From assembly GCA_007026445.1 (NCBI GenBank), contig VDMD01000008.1:434001-498000 (forward strand): a DNA stretch of 64,000 nucleotides, given 5' to 3'. Origin of the DNA: Schizophyllum amplum. Its lineage: Eukaryota; Basidiomycota; Agaricomycetes; Agaricales; Schizophyllaceae. Positions 1 through 10,871 of the stretch are shown in pieces; positions within the stretch are counted from its first letter, which is position 1; each line of letters opens with the position of its first letter. A model generated the notes under the pieces. That model had not been told where the DNA came from. It searched no databases and saw nothing but the letters and a program-made list of their open reading frames with translations. Both the position numbers and the translations under genes were made by a program.

Positions 1-27
1 GAGACAATTGAGCGCTAACGGTCTCAG

Positions 28-496
28 GTCGGCGAGTGGCTTGTCATCTTCATCTATTCTCTCCTCGCCATCGGGTGCGTCATTCATACATGTTCTGTAC
101 TCCTGCCTTACATCCCTGACCAGACTCGAGCTTGTCGTATGGCTCGTACCCTCGCTCATCGGAGGTGGTGTCGCCGTATCCCTTGTCGGCGTCATCCTCG
201 GTCCGTTCTATCCAATCGCCATGAATCAGGCCGCGCGTATTCTTCCCGCGTGGCTTTTGACTCCCTCGATTGGCTGGATTGCTGGCTTTGGGCAGGCGGG
301 GAGTGCGGTGCTCCCATTCATCACGGGCGCGCTTGCTCAGAGCACGGGTATCGGGAGCCTGCAGCCCTTGTGAGTCCACTCATCTTCGTTATAAGCACTG
401 GCGAAGCTGACGGCAACTCGAAGCTTGGTGTCGATGATGGGGCTTATGATGTTGCTGTGGGCGATGGTGCCGCGGAAGGCGACGCACATGGATTGA
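28..496 (+). CDS. MFS transporter, C-terminal part (5' end outside window)
   Basis: The 3' portion of a major facilitator superfamily permease of the plasma membrane. Three exons are readable: 28-74, 124-369 and 424-496 (stop TGA). The window opens inside an intron whose branch point (GCTAAC) and acceptor CAG end at 27. The protein reads VGEWLVIFIYSLLAIG, then LELVVWLVPSLIGGGVAV, then a stretch with GPFYPIAMN and GWIAGFGQAGSAVLPF, and ends MMLLWAMVPRKATHMD. Hydrophobic helices separated by short loops and the GxxG/QAGSA helix are typical of the last four to five membrane segments of fungal MFS permeases. Substrate cannot be told from this part. Intron phases match at both junctions, so the reading is firm although most of the gene is missing. 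Confidence 0.8.
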
Positions 497-732
497 CGTT
501 TACGAAGTTAAGTTGCGGCATAATTGTTCAGAATATCGGTCATCTTGGCACCACGATCTAGACAGCATCTCCAAGAAATAGAGTTTTGGCTCCTCACGGT
601 TAGTGGCTATGGTCCGCTGGGCATCCGAACTGATATTGAGTGCATAGATACTAACACGAATAGAATGTGATGCTACAACGCCTTGTGCGCGCTTGATTCG
701 GTGACGGCGTCGGATCGTATGATTCGGCCTCC

Positions 733-1396
733 TCAGCAGAACATCTCGCACGGGCAGCCTGCACGCAGTCCTCAGTATGCACGGCGGCGCGGGGATAAGT
801 TGACTCACAAATGATATCTGCGAAGCACTCGCATATGCCCTGAGGGAGAGGTTGTCGCGGTCAGTGGACGGTAGCACATCTTGCGCTCTACAACTTACTT
901 CGCAGCATTCTGGACAATGGGAGGGTTATCAGCACGTTAGTCGGAATGTCACCATGCGAGTACGTACCACAGCAGATACAGCAGCCAAGACAGCCGAGGA
1001 GACAACCCTACACAGAAGCGGAGCGGGTCAGCGTGAGCTGCGGGGTGAACGCGGTGTGTTTGGCAGAATATGGTCGAAAGCCGCTCGGGCGGGACCGCAT
1101 ATCATGGGGGGTGGGGCTGGGTTGGGTACCATGGATTTGGTGATCGGGCAGAGACTGCTCTCACCTTCCCTGCACCCCCTCCGCGAACGCGAGCGGCGGG
1201 ATGCTGTTGCTGACTGCCACCAGGATCTTTACCAGCGACGCCTAGACGTCGTGAGCTCGTGCGAAGACGGAGGATCCACGGACGCACTCATTTCCATCGC
1301 GGGCTGCATCTGCATCTGCGCGACCGGCTGCACCTGCATATGTACAGGAGCCGTCTTCGCGGGGGCGGGTGCAAGGAGTTCATCAATGGGTTGCAT
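733..1396 (-). CDS. Small Cys-rich protein, tandem copy A
   Basis: A very small protein split into about six tiny exons. Exon 1 starts at 1396 (MQPIDELLAPAPAKTAPV..., Gln/Met/Pro-rich). The next exon encodes ...HPAARVRGGGAGK. Then come GCLLGCLGCCICC, ECCE, GICECFADIIC and the final CPCEMFC, with the stop at 733-735. The Cys-dense C-terminus resembles the short Cys-rich modules of small fungal membrane-associated proteins (CYSTM- or PLAC8-like), but the match is by pattern only and I assign no function. Every junction has GT/AG ends and keeps frame with copy B at 2046-2595, which has the same exon order and motifs; this conservation is the main evidence that the model is right. Confidence 0.6.
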
Positions 1397-2045
1397 GATG
1401 TTGGACGGCGAGTGGGGAGGGTGAGTTACAGATGTGGCGCGCGAGTTGTGCTGGATGGATGGAAGGAGGGGTGAGAGAAAGTGGACGATGGTTATAACGT
1501 CACCCGAACCGCTACCGCATGTCAGCCTGGTGGCCACATTGCAGTGCAGGGCAGAGCATAATTGGCGCGGCATGGCACAGCTGACATCCAATTGCCGTGA
1601 CCGCAGCGGGCCCCGAAGTCGGACGAAGAGGGATGCCGGGGGCTGTCCCCCCTCGTGTCGAACCTCATTCCGAATCGCTCGCTCGGAGTCGCTGGTCGGT
1701 TGCTACACGTGGTGTCGAGACCCCGAAGCTCGGTGTGAGTGACTCTCCTCAACCGTACACGACGTGGAAGACTCACGAACAGTAAGAGGCCGGCCAGTGT
1801 TAGGCCTCGTTCGCAGCAACCTGCGATAGGCTCGCTCTACGCTACTTGCCGTTATCTCGCAGCTTGCGCGATAGGGATATGGTACGTCCTTGACCTGCTC
1901 GCCACCAATGACTGCAGAGGCTCAACGATATCACAATATGGTGTATATGGCGTACATGATTCGGCGGCTTGCTGGCTCTTAGCTAGCGCAAGTCTACTAC
2001 TGGTCCGTGGTCCTTCCCTACGCTCTTCCTGGCTATTCAGTCTCC
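1397..2045. other. Intergenic, upstream region of copy A
   Basis: No gene recognised. It holds the presumed promoter of the Cys-rich copy A on the minus strand and the 3' flank of copy B. Short open frames on both strands show no family resemblance. Confidence 0.4.
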
Positions 2046-2595
2046 TTAACAGCACATCTCGCACGGGCAACCTGGTAAGACAGTCAACTGCCAGCTTCGA
2101 GGACGGTGACGGAGATGACAACTTACAGATGATGTCGGCGACGCAATCGCATATGCCCTAACGTACGGTGAATATGGTGCCAACCGGCGGAAACTTGAAC
2201 GTACCTCGCAACATTCTGTCCGAAGATGCCAGTCAGCGGCAAATATGAATAGCCAGGTAAGTGTAACGCACCACAGCACAGGAAACATCCCAGACAGCCA
2301 AGGAAGCAATCCTGCAGATGATACTTTAGCAGCAGCGACGGACCTCAAGAGTAGAGCGTACTTTGCCCGCGCCGCCTCCGCGAATGCGCGAGGCGCCATG
2401 GCGGTGGTGCGTGCATTCTTGCTGCGGCTGCTCTTGTTGGCGGGCCGTAGGGCTCCCGGTTATGTCTGAAGCTCGGTAAGTGCGTCATATAAGAACACCT
2501 GCGAGCGAGTACTCACTCATCTCAAGGGCTGCCTGAGGCTGGGCCTGCACTGGCGCAGTCTTCACGGGCGCGGGTTGAGCAATTACGGACTGCAT
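2046..2595 (-). CDS. Small Cys-rich protein, tandem copy B
   Basis: Paralogue of the gene at 733-1396. Exon 1 (2595-2517) encodes MQSVIAQPAPVKTAPVQA and continues QPQAALEM. The second exon encodes ...GASRIRGGGAGK, followed by DCFLGCLGCFLCC, ECCE, GICDCVADIIC and CPCEMCC, with the stop TAA at 2046-2048. All introns have GT/AG ends and the phases agree. The N-terminal PAPxKTAPVxxQ and the RxRGGGAGK block are shared with copy A, so both copies descend from a tandem duplication of the whole gene. A TATATA run near 2673, minus strand, is a plausible promoter element. The 14 Cys residues in the last 40 or so positions suggest palmitoylation, metal binding or membrane association; which one cannot be decided from sequence. 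Confidence 0.62.
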
Positions 2596-4011
2596 GGCGG
2601 CGGTTGACGATGAGTCCGATGCCTGGTTGCGGGGTGGAGGGTGAAGGAAGGAACATTTGCCGGACGCTCACCATATATACCCAGTATGCAGCTAAAGATA
2701 CATTGGTGTCTAAGGGCGATCGCTGTCCTGGGGGCGTAGGTGGCTATTGTTAGGGTGCGTCATTATTCCTTTTCAAAGCTCGGCTGTGCACGTGGCACCT
2801 GATGTCATTGCAGGTCCCGCAGCGGCAGCGCGGGGGCAAAATACGAACGTCGAAGACTGGGTTGAAGAGAACTGGAAGAGAACCTGTTACAAGATGCTTC
2901 AAAGCTCTCAAGCTTCAAGACACTACTTTGGCGTTATGTGACGGCATTGTTCCCTCACGAAAAACATGGGGGTATTAATACAGCTTCAACGTTCTTCTCC
3001 ATAGGCTCAATCACTTTTTCACTCGCTCCTAGACCGACCGTCAGCAGGGATGAAGATGAATTCATCCGTCACATACCCTCCGCGCCTGGCTACCTCGTAT
3101 CTTTCTCCGGACGTCGTCTTTATATCGTCTGCGCACAACGATAAAAAATTCAGCTTGCTCGGCATATAATCTGCTACCTACCACGTTGCTTGTATCCGAT
3201 GGACGGCTTACACTCGCAATTGGTGCTCATGCGGCGGCGCTTGAAGCGACCAGCGGCCGGCTCGACACGCTGGCTCTGCGCATCCGGCCTATCAATGGTC
3301 GCGTTGGTTGCTTGTGCGGGCGCATCTTCGGCGACGACAGTAATTGATGACGCTGTAGACATTAGAGCTGGAAAGCCGCTGGCTGCGTGCAAGGAGGCTC
3401 GAATGGATGGACGCTATCTCCTGCACACCTCGACCTCGACGATATATGCAACAGCTGGTGGAGCATATGACGATAAGCAGTGGGCCTACAGTTCGTCTTT
3501 GGAGTATATGCGAGCTCCTGACCATGCACGAGGTGAGCCTATCACGCTTGTGGTGGGGAAAGTGGCTCTACGCACACTCATACCACTGCTTCTTATTACT
3601 GATATTCTCACTGCAGAACTGCACGATGATCGAAGTGGACCCATTTTGTGGATCGCAGGAATAGCTCCCTGCTGCTCGCCCTGGCGTCGGCGGGAAGTGA
3701 CTGGTTCGATTTCGCGTTTCGGGCACCGGTCTCCGGCTGATCGGGAGTTCCAATCCGGCGGACCGCATTTTTGGGATTTCTCTCCTGCTCGTGTCCGCTA
3801 CTCTGAGGCAATTTCGACGTATATGATGGGAGTATATAGAGTATCTCACTTTTTCCCAGGTCCATAGTGGCCCAAAAATGCAGAATCCGGGCTTGAAAGA
3901 AATTCGGCAGATGCCGAGGCACTTCTCGGCATATGCCGCACCTCGTGATACTTACAGAAATTCAAAACTTCGTGTCTGCCCAACGAGGTACTGAAGTTTG
4001 AAGCGCCCAGA
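2596..4011. other. Non-coding or decayed region
   Basis: Apart from the promoter of copy B and the repeat at 3685-3787 I recognise nothing. A plus-strand open frame at 3190-3867 overlaps the repeat and lacks resemblance to any family, so I treat it as chance. Motifs such as GGCATATGCCG recur here and near 5800. Confidence 0.35.
3685..3787 (+). repeat. Dispersed 100-bp repeat, copy 1 (inverted partner at 5945-6048)
   Basis: Contains GCGGGAAGTGACTGGTTCGA, TTTCGCGTTTCGGGCACC and GGGAGTTCCAATCCGGCG. The same blocks, few mismatches, lie on the opposite strand at 5945-6048. The two copies face each other and enclose the 4.0-5.6 kb inverted repeats, so they may be the ends of one composite non-autonomous element. 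No coding capacity is supported. Confidence 0.6.
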
Positions 4012-4395
4012 TACTCATGGTGGACTTGATTATGACAGCCATGTGCAAAATCGTAGACCTGTTCGGCGAGTTGCTCATTCGCTGATGTAAGCGTCCCACG
4101 CCACTCGGCAGCGCTCCGGCATCGCTGCTGGGGGACCTGGTATCTGCCTTTGTCTTGCCTCAGCATACCTTGGCCTCGCATACGTCTGCATGAGGTGAAA
4201 AGTCCGATATTTGTGGTCAGTAGTAACCGCCTTCCGCACGTCGACTCGGTCACAAATGGTAAGTAGGCAGCGTCGTCCCGGCGCATGGCCCGCGCTCGGA
4301 GCGCCGTGGGAGGCTGACGTCAGCGAATGAACGTCGCGTCGAGCAGGTCTACCATTTTGCACATGGCTGGAAGTCCTGTGAGTGCGCCATGAGTC
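4012..4395. repeat. Imperfect inverted repeat, arms about 80-100 bp
   Basis: The left arm (about 4012-4115) and right arm (about 4290-4395) are inverted copies: the left contains CAGCCATGTGCAAAATCGTA and CATTCGCTGATGTAAGCGTC, and the reverse complement of the right contains the same blocks with scattered mismatches. The spacer is about 175 bp. The right arm abuts the larger foldback element at 4402. No transposase frame lies inside. It is probably an old non-autonomous foldback or MITE. Confidence 0.55.
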
Positions 4396-4401
4396 ACTCA
4401 T

Positions 4402-5127
4402 CATCACACCACGGGCGACCCCGATTTCGGCGGCGGTCAAAGTGATGGGCGAATATGTAGAGTTTGATTATCTATCCCTTTGGGATTTTTTATTGTATAA
4501 CGCTTGCTGAAGATGATATTTAGCAGCGGATAAAAGTCTAATTTACCGCTTGCCATATATTATGAACGCCCGCCAGGAACCAAAACGGCCTGTGAAAGGC
4601 CGGACGAAGGACGAACATCGCCCGAACGCAGGCCGAACATAGGCCGGACACGGGCCTAACACAGGTGTTACACCCGTAACGCAACCGGCTCAACGTTCTC
4701 TGGCGAATTGTGCACCTTCCAGGTCACAAACAGCCAGAAAACTACCTCCAGCACCATGGGGGAGTTTATCAGCATGTTGTATTCCAAGATGAGCCCCAGG
4801 AAAGCATTGCAAAGCGCGCAATTCGCCAGAGAACGTTGAGCCGGTTGCGTTACGGGTGTAACACCTGTGTTAGGCCCGTGTCCGGCCTATGTTCGGCCTG
4901 CGTTCGGGCGATGTTCGTCCTTCGTCCGGCCTTTCACAGGCCGTTTTGTTTCCTGGCGGGCGTTCATAATATATGGCAAGCGGTAAATTAGACTTTTATC
5001 CGCTGCTAAATATCATCTTCAGCAAGCGTTATACAATAAAAAATCCCAAAGGGATAGATAATCAAACTCTACATATTCGCCCATCACTTTGACCGCCGCC
5101 GAAATCGGGGTCGCCCGTGGTGTCATG
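4402..5127. mobile_element. Foldback (long inverted repeat) element, 726 bp
   Basis: Two arms of about 312 bp, 4402-4713 and 4816-5127, are nearly perfect reverse complements around a spacer of about 100 bp. The outer ends read CATSACACCACGGGCGACC on both sides and the inner ends meet at CAATTCGCCAGAGAACG. Examples of exact matches are TCTATCCCTTTGGGATTTTT and GGCCGTTTTG with their complements. An inverted repeat this long and this clean implies recent origin. No transposase frame is inside and no clear target-site duplication is visible, so it is non-autonomous. A transcript across it would fold into a hairpin of about 300 bp. Confidence 0.8.
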
Positions 5128-5367
5128 TGCAACAGAATGGACCCACAAGGACGGATTTACAACTTCCCGGCGATCGCCGGACACTTCACACGCTTTCTGA
5201 ACGTTTCCCTGACGATTGTGACCACCACTACATACGCTATGAGAGTGGAACAACTTCAAACACTTGAGTTTTTAAGCAGCAACATAGAAGTCTGACTGCT
5301 ACACATACATAAAACAACTGTGAGGGGAACGTACACCAGAAGTGGCATTCAATATGCCCCGGCGCAT

Positions 5368-5553
5368 GCTGCAAGCATATTGTGAGCTTATTCCAAATAA
5401 GCGATGCATAAAGACGGCGGGTTGATTGTGGTCTTTTGGGTGGCATATTGGCCGGGACGGCCTCCGATTGGCTGGGCCACGGTATGCTCTTTCAATCAGC
5501 CCGCCGTTTTTATCCTTTGCTGATTCAGAATATGCTCACAGTGAGCTTACAGT
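5368..5553. repeat. Small imperfect foldback repeat
   Basis: Left arm about 5368-5433 and right arm about 5493-5553 are imperfect inverted copies. The best-matched part is ATAAAGACGGCGGGTTGATTG against the complement of CAATCAGCCCGCCGTTTTTAT. The loop is about 60 bp. It may be a second MITE family or a structured remnant. Confidence 0.4.
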
Positions 5554-5944
5554 AATCTCCGGGGAATACTGAATCCCAGATCTGGTGGTACCACAAATGC
5601 GGTCAAGTTCTGAACAAGTCACATCAGTCCGAGCCTTTTCATGACATCCATATTGTCACTTCTCAGCCTGCTTTATGAGATCTAGTCAAGACCAGACAAA
5701 AGCTGGAGGAGGCGCTGAGGGACAAGGCCAAGCACACGTGCGTAACATTAACATGGCCAAAGCACGGCACTGGCCTGGTATAGGCCGCGTGGTCGGCATA
5801 TGCCGATCAACCGGCATTTGCCGAATATTACTTTTTCCCTCAAAATCGCATTTTCGCATCATTATAGGGCGCATAACATACATTGATATGCTATATTTCA
5901 GCCTAAAACTGCTTTGTGGTGCTCAATGGCACGGTGGAGGGTGG

Positions 5945-6048
5945 AGGAGAGGATCGCCAAAAATGCGGTCGGCCGGATTGGAACTCCCGATCAGCCGAAG
6001 ACGGGTGCCCGAAACGCGAAATCGATCCAGTCACTTCCCGCCTACGAC
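5945..6048 (-). repeat. Dispersed 100-bp repeat, copy 2 (inverted partner at 3685-3787)
   Basis: Reverse-complement partner of 3685-3787, differing at only a few positions. It lies 76 bp from the 3' end of the tRNA-Trp gene. Confidence 0.6.
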
Positions 6049-6123
6049 ACTCGCCCTTCGCCATGCGATTCGAACTGCTTTCCATCCCTGTTGTTCGCTT
6101 ATTAGAGACAAAAAGAGAGGTCC

Positions 6124-6204
6124 TGAACCCTGCCCGGATTGAACGGACGACCTTGTGGAAACGTTAGCTGGAATCACACGCGCTAGCCACTGCGCCAAGG
6201 GTCC
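6124..6204 (-). tRNA. tRNA-Trp (CCA anticodon) with short intron
   Basis: On the minus strand the sequence folds as a tRNA. The acceptor stem is GGACCCT pairing with AGGGTTC, discriminator A. The D stem is GCGC/GCGC around AGTGGCTA. The anticodon stem TGTGA pairs with CCACA (one A-C mismatch next to the loop), and the loop TTCCAG carries anticodon CCA. The variable loop is AGGTC, the T stem is GTCCG/CGGGC with loop TTCAATC. Length is 81 nt, 8 more than the mature 73, placing an intron of about 8 nt (CTAACGTT) after position 37, the canonical site for eukaryotic tRNA introns. It transfers tryptophan for UGG codons. Confidence 0.88.
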
Positions 6205-6447
6205 TGCGCATCGTCTTGCCGCGCAGACCTTGCTTGCTCCCTGGGGCGTGGCGTCAGTCTGATTGCGCCGCTGCGCCCAGAGTTCGTTATTGACAGTGAC
6301 TATAAGGGTTATACTGTCGTAAAGAAGGTCCGCCACATGTTCAACTTCAAACCCACGTCATAACTGACTGTGCCGCTAAGCGAGACGCCCTCTCTACCTC
6401 CAGATTTCCCAGCTGATCATTCACACATCTTGCGATACACCATCACG

Positions 6448-7326
6448 ATGACTGTCGATCTTCCTGCAGGGCTCTTGCTCGTCTTTGGCGAACTCGGAGC
6501 GAACGTCTCGGAGGACGAGTTCAGTGGTGCGCGTCCAACCGCATTTGTATAATCCGAAGATCATTGACTCAATGCCTTCCAGATTGGCTAGACAACGAAC
6601 ATGTCCCCGCGCGGCTCACTATCCCTGGCATAAACACCGCGCTCCGCTATATCGCAGCGGACGGGAAGGAGCCCAAGTTCGCCAGCGTGTACGACGTCAA
6701 CTCTCCCGCTGTGCTGGACTCGGACGACTATAAGAGCCTCTTTCCTGGGGCATCCGCCAACGAAAAGGACATCATCTCGCGCTTAGCTTCCCTTCAACGG
6801 CGCGTATACACCCTCGTGTCGACGTTGCAGCACCCAGACACAGCGGACAAACCCGAGGCACTACCGGGCAAGTACGCACTGCTTGCATTTTGGGAACCCG
6901 AGCCCGAGGACGAGGTGGAGTTCAACAAGTGGTCAGTCATGAGGACTGCTTGCTATCTTCGTACGCCTGACCATTTCGATAGGTACGATGAAGAGCACTT
7001 CCCGCTTCTCGCCAAGGTGCCAGGGTATGTACCCCACTACTTTCCCCGCGGCACGTCGCAATAACCCCACACATAAATCTGATGATCTTAGATACCTGCG
7101 CGCAAGACGCTTGAAGCTCAACGCCGTGAACGACGTAGCGCCTGGTGCCACGACACCCACAAACCTACCGGCCTACATGGCTTACTATGAGTGGGACAAC
7201 CCCAACTACGTCGAGACGGACGAGATGAAGGCCGCCAACAGCACAGACTGGGCGGCCAAGATCACGGCGAAAACCAAACCAAACCCACCCGACGTGAGGA
7301 TACTGCAATTGCTCAAGAAGTTTTGA
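6448..7326 (+). CDS. EthD-like dimeric alpha/beta-barrel protein
   Basis: Exons 6448-6526, 6583-6931, 6983-7024 and 7092-7326 join in frame to about 234 residues. The start MTVDLPAGLLLVFGELGANV is followed by an N-terminal half resembling a second barrel unit. The C-terminal half has KYALLAFWEPEP, then FNKWYDEEHFPLLAKVPGYL and RARRLKL, the signature of fungal EthD/dimeric alpha-beta barrel proteins: WYDEEHxPLLxxVPG with an Arg-rich strand. These small cytosolic proteins form dimers or fused pseudo-dimers, and the known members bind or modify small aromatic or polyketide molecules. The substrate is unknown here. A methionine-like position further upstream is out of the conserved region, so I use the ATG at 6448. 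Confidence 0.82.
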
Positions 7327-7503
7327 GTAGGATGGGCATAGCCTGTAAGGACACGACCGATCAGCCAGATGTACCACTATGTATGCCACAAGGCAAGGAC
7401 TAACCTTCAATCTGTAGCGAGAATCCCGTAAATCATGTACATCGTCCTTGTGTCAAAGTCCAAGATACAGCGCAAGATACATTAGTCAAGCATCCCCTCG
7501 GGC

Positions 7504-10156
7504 CTAGTGCGCAATGACTGCCCGCTTCCCCTTGGTACGACCACCCTCGCCCTCGTCCTCCCTCAGCAGCAGTATGCAAAAGCCCGCCACCGTGAACATC
7601 GTCGCAGAGACGTACAATGGCAGTGATTTGCTTATCATGAGCAAAATGCCGCCAAGCACAGGCGAGACCATGCCGCCTCTTCAAAATGATCAGATAGACG
7701 GTTTGTCCAGGTGATGTGCCAACGTACATCCTCGACAACGCCGACGCGATCCCGCACGCTGTGCCGCGCACTGACAGCCAGTGTAAGCGCTGAGCAGCGC
7801 TTCATTGAAATTGCCACGCACCTGCAGTGCTGAAAATCTCCGGCGTCCAGCCATACAACACGGCCCACATAATCTTATGTCAAAAGTCAGACGGACGACG
7901 GATAAATGATTGTCTGGCGCACCGTTGCATTCAGGCTCAGCCCTACAGTCGTCGCGGTCACCGCCCACGCATTCTCCACCACCACAAAGAGAATGCAGAA
8001 CGCGCCTGTAGCAAAGGTACTACCTGCGAGCGACCATCTTCGACCGAGCCGAGATTCGACCATATACGCTCCTAACTGCAAGTATATTGTGAGGGATTGG
8101 CTGCAACGAGAAGGAGATACTGACTATGGAGCCAGGACACCCGCCGATCGTGAATATCACCATGTCCCACAAACTCGCCGACAGCGAGCTGGGATTCGCC
8201 ATAGAGGACGTCGGTTGCCCCTTGGATTCCAGCAGCTTCGGCAAGTACATGTTGAACATCGTGAACGCTAAATCGAGGACGTCAGCCATGGCAAGTTGCA
8301 CATCAATTGAACCGCCTCACCTGCACTCATCGCGCACCACACCGCCCAGACAACGACCGTCGTCTTCGCCCACTCGGGCGACAACGTCAACATAATCCTA
8401 TCCCACCATGCCCACAACGGACGTCGGATGGCATGCGGCAAGGCGCTGCATACCCGTTGCTCATACTCATACATAGATGATTGCCGCCGCGACATCATGC
8501 TTGCTCGCGACATACGCGATGCTTGCGTTCGAGGTCGCGGCCGGACGGAGAGGGATGGGCGCACGGGAGGTTGAAGAGGCGGCGATTTAGGCGACTCCGC
8601 GCGGACGAGGCCTGACTCTGGAGTGGAAGGTTCGCTCGTCGAGTGGTAGTGAGGAAGCTCGTCCGCATCCAGACTAGCGAACCCAGTACTTGAGGTGTGT
8701 CGTGGGTGTTGTGGCGGCTCAGTCTCTTGCCCTTCAAGATCTCCGCCGGCATCGAAGATGGTGGTCGACCGAGGAGGTTCGTCACCAGAACTCGTGTCGT
8801 GCGTCTTCGGATCGCCTTCCAGATCCCCAGGCTCAAAATGTGGTACGTCCTGTACATCTGCGAGGTTGAGGGACAAGACGGAGCCATTGAAGCGAGAGAT
8901 CATCTGAAGGCTCTCGAGCGCTTCCTGGTGCCTCCCTGCATGCACAAGATACCGCGGTGACTCGTGTAATCGAAAGAAGACTATGCGAGCGAAGAACATG
9001 CTCAAAGTCTGCATATATGCGCGTGTACAGTCAGTCACTTGGATATGATACTGCGGTCGGAGTACGCACGATGACTCCGAGTACTGCCAGCATGTATTTC
9101 CATCCTCTGTTCTCCGCCTCGACATCACATTCCGCTTCGAAGCACGAATTCTGCGGCAGGACGAGGAGACCAATGACTGCCGAGAAGACAGCACCAAAGG
9201 AGAAGAAGACGGATAAGGCCGTGACGAGATACTGCTTGCCATCAGGCATGTGCTCGAGCAACAGTGTACCATCCGTGGGCATAGACCCCTACAAAGCGGC
9301 GTCAGTCTTCGGTGAGCAGGTGGTGGAATCACGCACCCCGACTGCAGACCCGAGGAAGAATAGGATGACGCATAGCGAGCCAAATGAGCCGGCTAATGAA
9401 GCGAAGATACCAAAAACGGCCGTGAAGAAGAGAGTAGCGTTGAATGCAGCACTGCGGCCAAGCAAGTCGGAGCCTGAGCGGTGATGAATAACGGCCAAAG
9501 CATCTACCGCCCAACGCACAGCTGCCCCAACCGATCGCGCCGAACATCATGCCAGCCTGCAGCGATATTAGTGGAGCAGTTGAGGGTGGACGACGTCTTA
9601 AACGCACAAACATGGTCGACGACACAGTGCCGATGTAGTTGTCGGGAACTACGAAGAGCATAAGTACCAGGACGAGGATGTATGCGCGCTACGCACCGTC
9701 ATAATGTCTTTGGACTCTTGGAAGGATAATCGCTACCGCCTCTATCCACATCTGCGCGCGCGGTTAGCACCGGCGGGCAGACGTCAGTCTCAAGCCGCCA
9801 ACTCGGCTTCATGCGACGTCGGGGGAGCAAAGAAATACATTATCTGCCATCCAACCTAAGCATATGGACTTGTCAGACAATAATCCTAGAGAAAAAGTGC
9901 ATATATGCGCACCGAAACCGCAGAGCGAAAGGAGCGTCCACTGGTATGATCCCATGCCTATCCGATCTATTGTTCTGTCCAGCTGCACGGTGCATCAGAT
10001 CTCCGTGAAGACTCCAGTGTGCGCCATACGCACCGCTGTCCGCCCATCGTCGAGCGCGCCGTCGCCAACGAGGCGCTCCTGCTCCTCGATATCGTCGTCC
10101 TGGAGGTAAGAAGGCATGCTGTCGTCCGCCCAGAAGCTCGACGCGCGGGACGCCAT
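7504..10156 (-). CDS. MFS transporter, SVOP/sugar-porter-like, with long central loop
   Basis: A 12-helix permease in many small exons. Resolved 5' exons: 10156-10034, 9982-9913, 9855-9839 (a 17-nt micro-exon encoding WMADN), 9751-9697 and 9648-9608. The N-terminus begins MASRASSFWADDSMPSYLQ, then IDRIGMGSYQWTLLSLCGFG-WMADN-MWIEAVAIILPRV, typical of fungal SVOP-like transporters. Later come GSDLLGRSAAFN and FFRLHESPRYLVHAGRHQEA, the loop after helix 4-6 with the PESPRWL-like motif. The central cytoplasmic loop (about 8400-8900) is unusually long and Ser/Pro/Glu-rich. The C-terminal half includes LGAYMVESRLGRRWSL and ends KGKRAVIAH. The substrate may be a sugar, phosphate or organic acid and is not decidable from sequence. 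Confidence 0.85.
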
Positions 10157-10871
10157 TATAAGCGCGTAAGCAATTGGTAAGCAGGCACACGTCTCCGATA
10201 GGCGGATCGGACAATGACACTGACAGCCAGTGAGCGGAGGAAGAGACGAGGATCCGTTCGGCATTTGCCAATATCGGCATCTCCGAACACGTGCTCGGCG
10301 CCCACAACTCCGTCGGGCCACTTCCAGGCCCCTTCTCTCTTGCCCTGTGTCCTTCCTATGACTTTCTGTGGACTGCAGTCGCCGTAATGAAACCATTAAA
10401 ATATCGTTTGCATGCCTATGTTTACGCAGAGAAGGAAACCCTGCTGTAACGACTCGACGGCGTCATCTCACGCCATTACCGAGCCCTATGATTTAGGTAG
10501 AGGCTGACAGGTAGAAGTTCACTGTTGTACGTTAGGACGGTTCACCTGCCTCGTCATATGGCTACCACCGCATCAGTGGATCCACTTCTTTGTTGAAGGC
10601 AGAACAGGCTGCGAGGGAGTAAAGTCTAATGCTATCGACTTAAAATATAGCAGGACAAAGCTATCGCATAGCTCGGGAGATAAATATCTCTGCAGAAGAG
10701 TGCGCAGATGTGCGACTGAAGTTGAAGCTGTACGAGAGAGTGACACTGACAAGAGATTAGGCGCGTGAAGAAGAGAACAAAGGCGCTCTATGTTTGCCAC
10801 TATTTGCACGCACGGTGTCTCCCAACAATTTCGATCACCGATCATTACACCCACGAATTAGCACCTGCACA
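10157..10871. promoter_or_regulatory. Divergent intergenic region, MFS / EBP2
   Basis: About 700 bp separating the start of the minus-strand transporter from EBP2. It must hold both promoters. No clear TATA box or repeat stands out. Confidence 0.35.

Noticed and set aside
3190..3867. 225-residue plus-strand open frame
   Set aside because: Overlaps the dispersed 100-bp repeat, has no family motif and no paralogue; probably chance.
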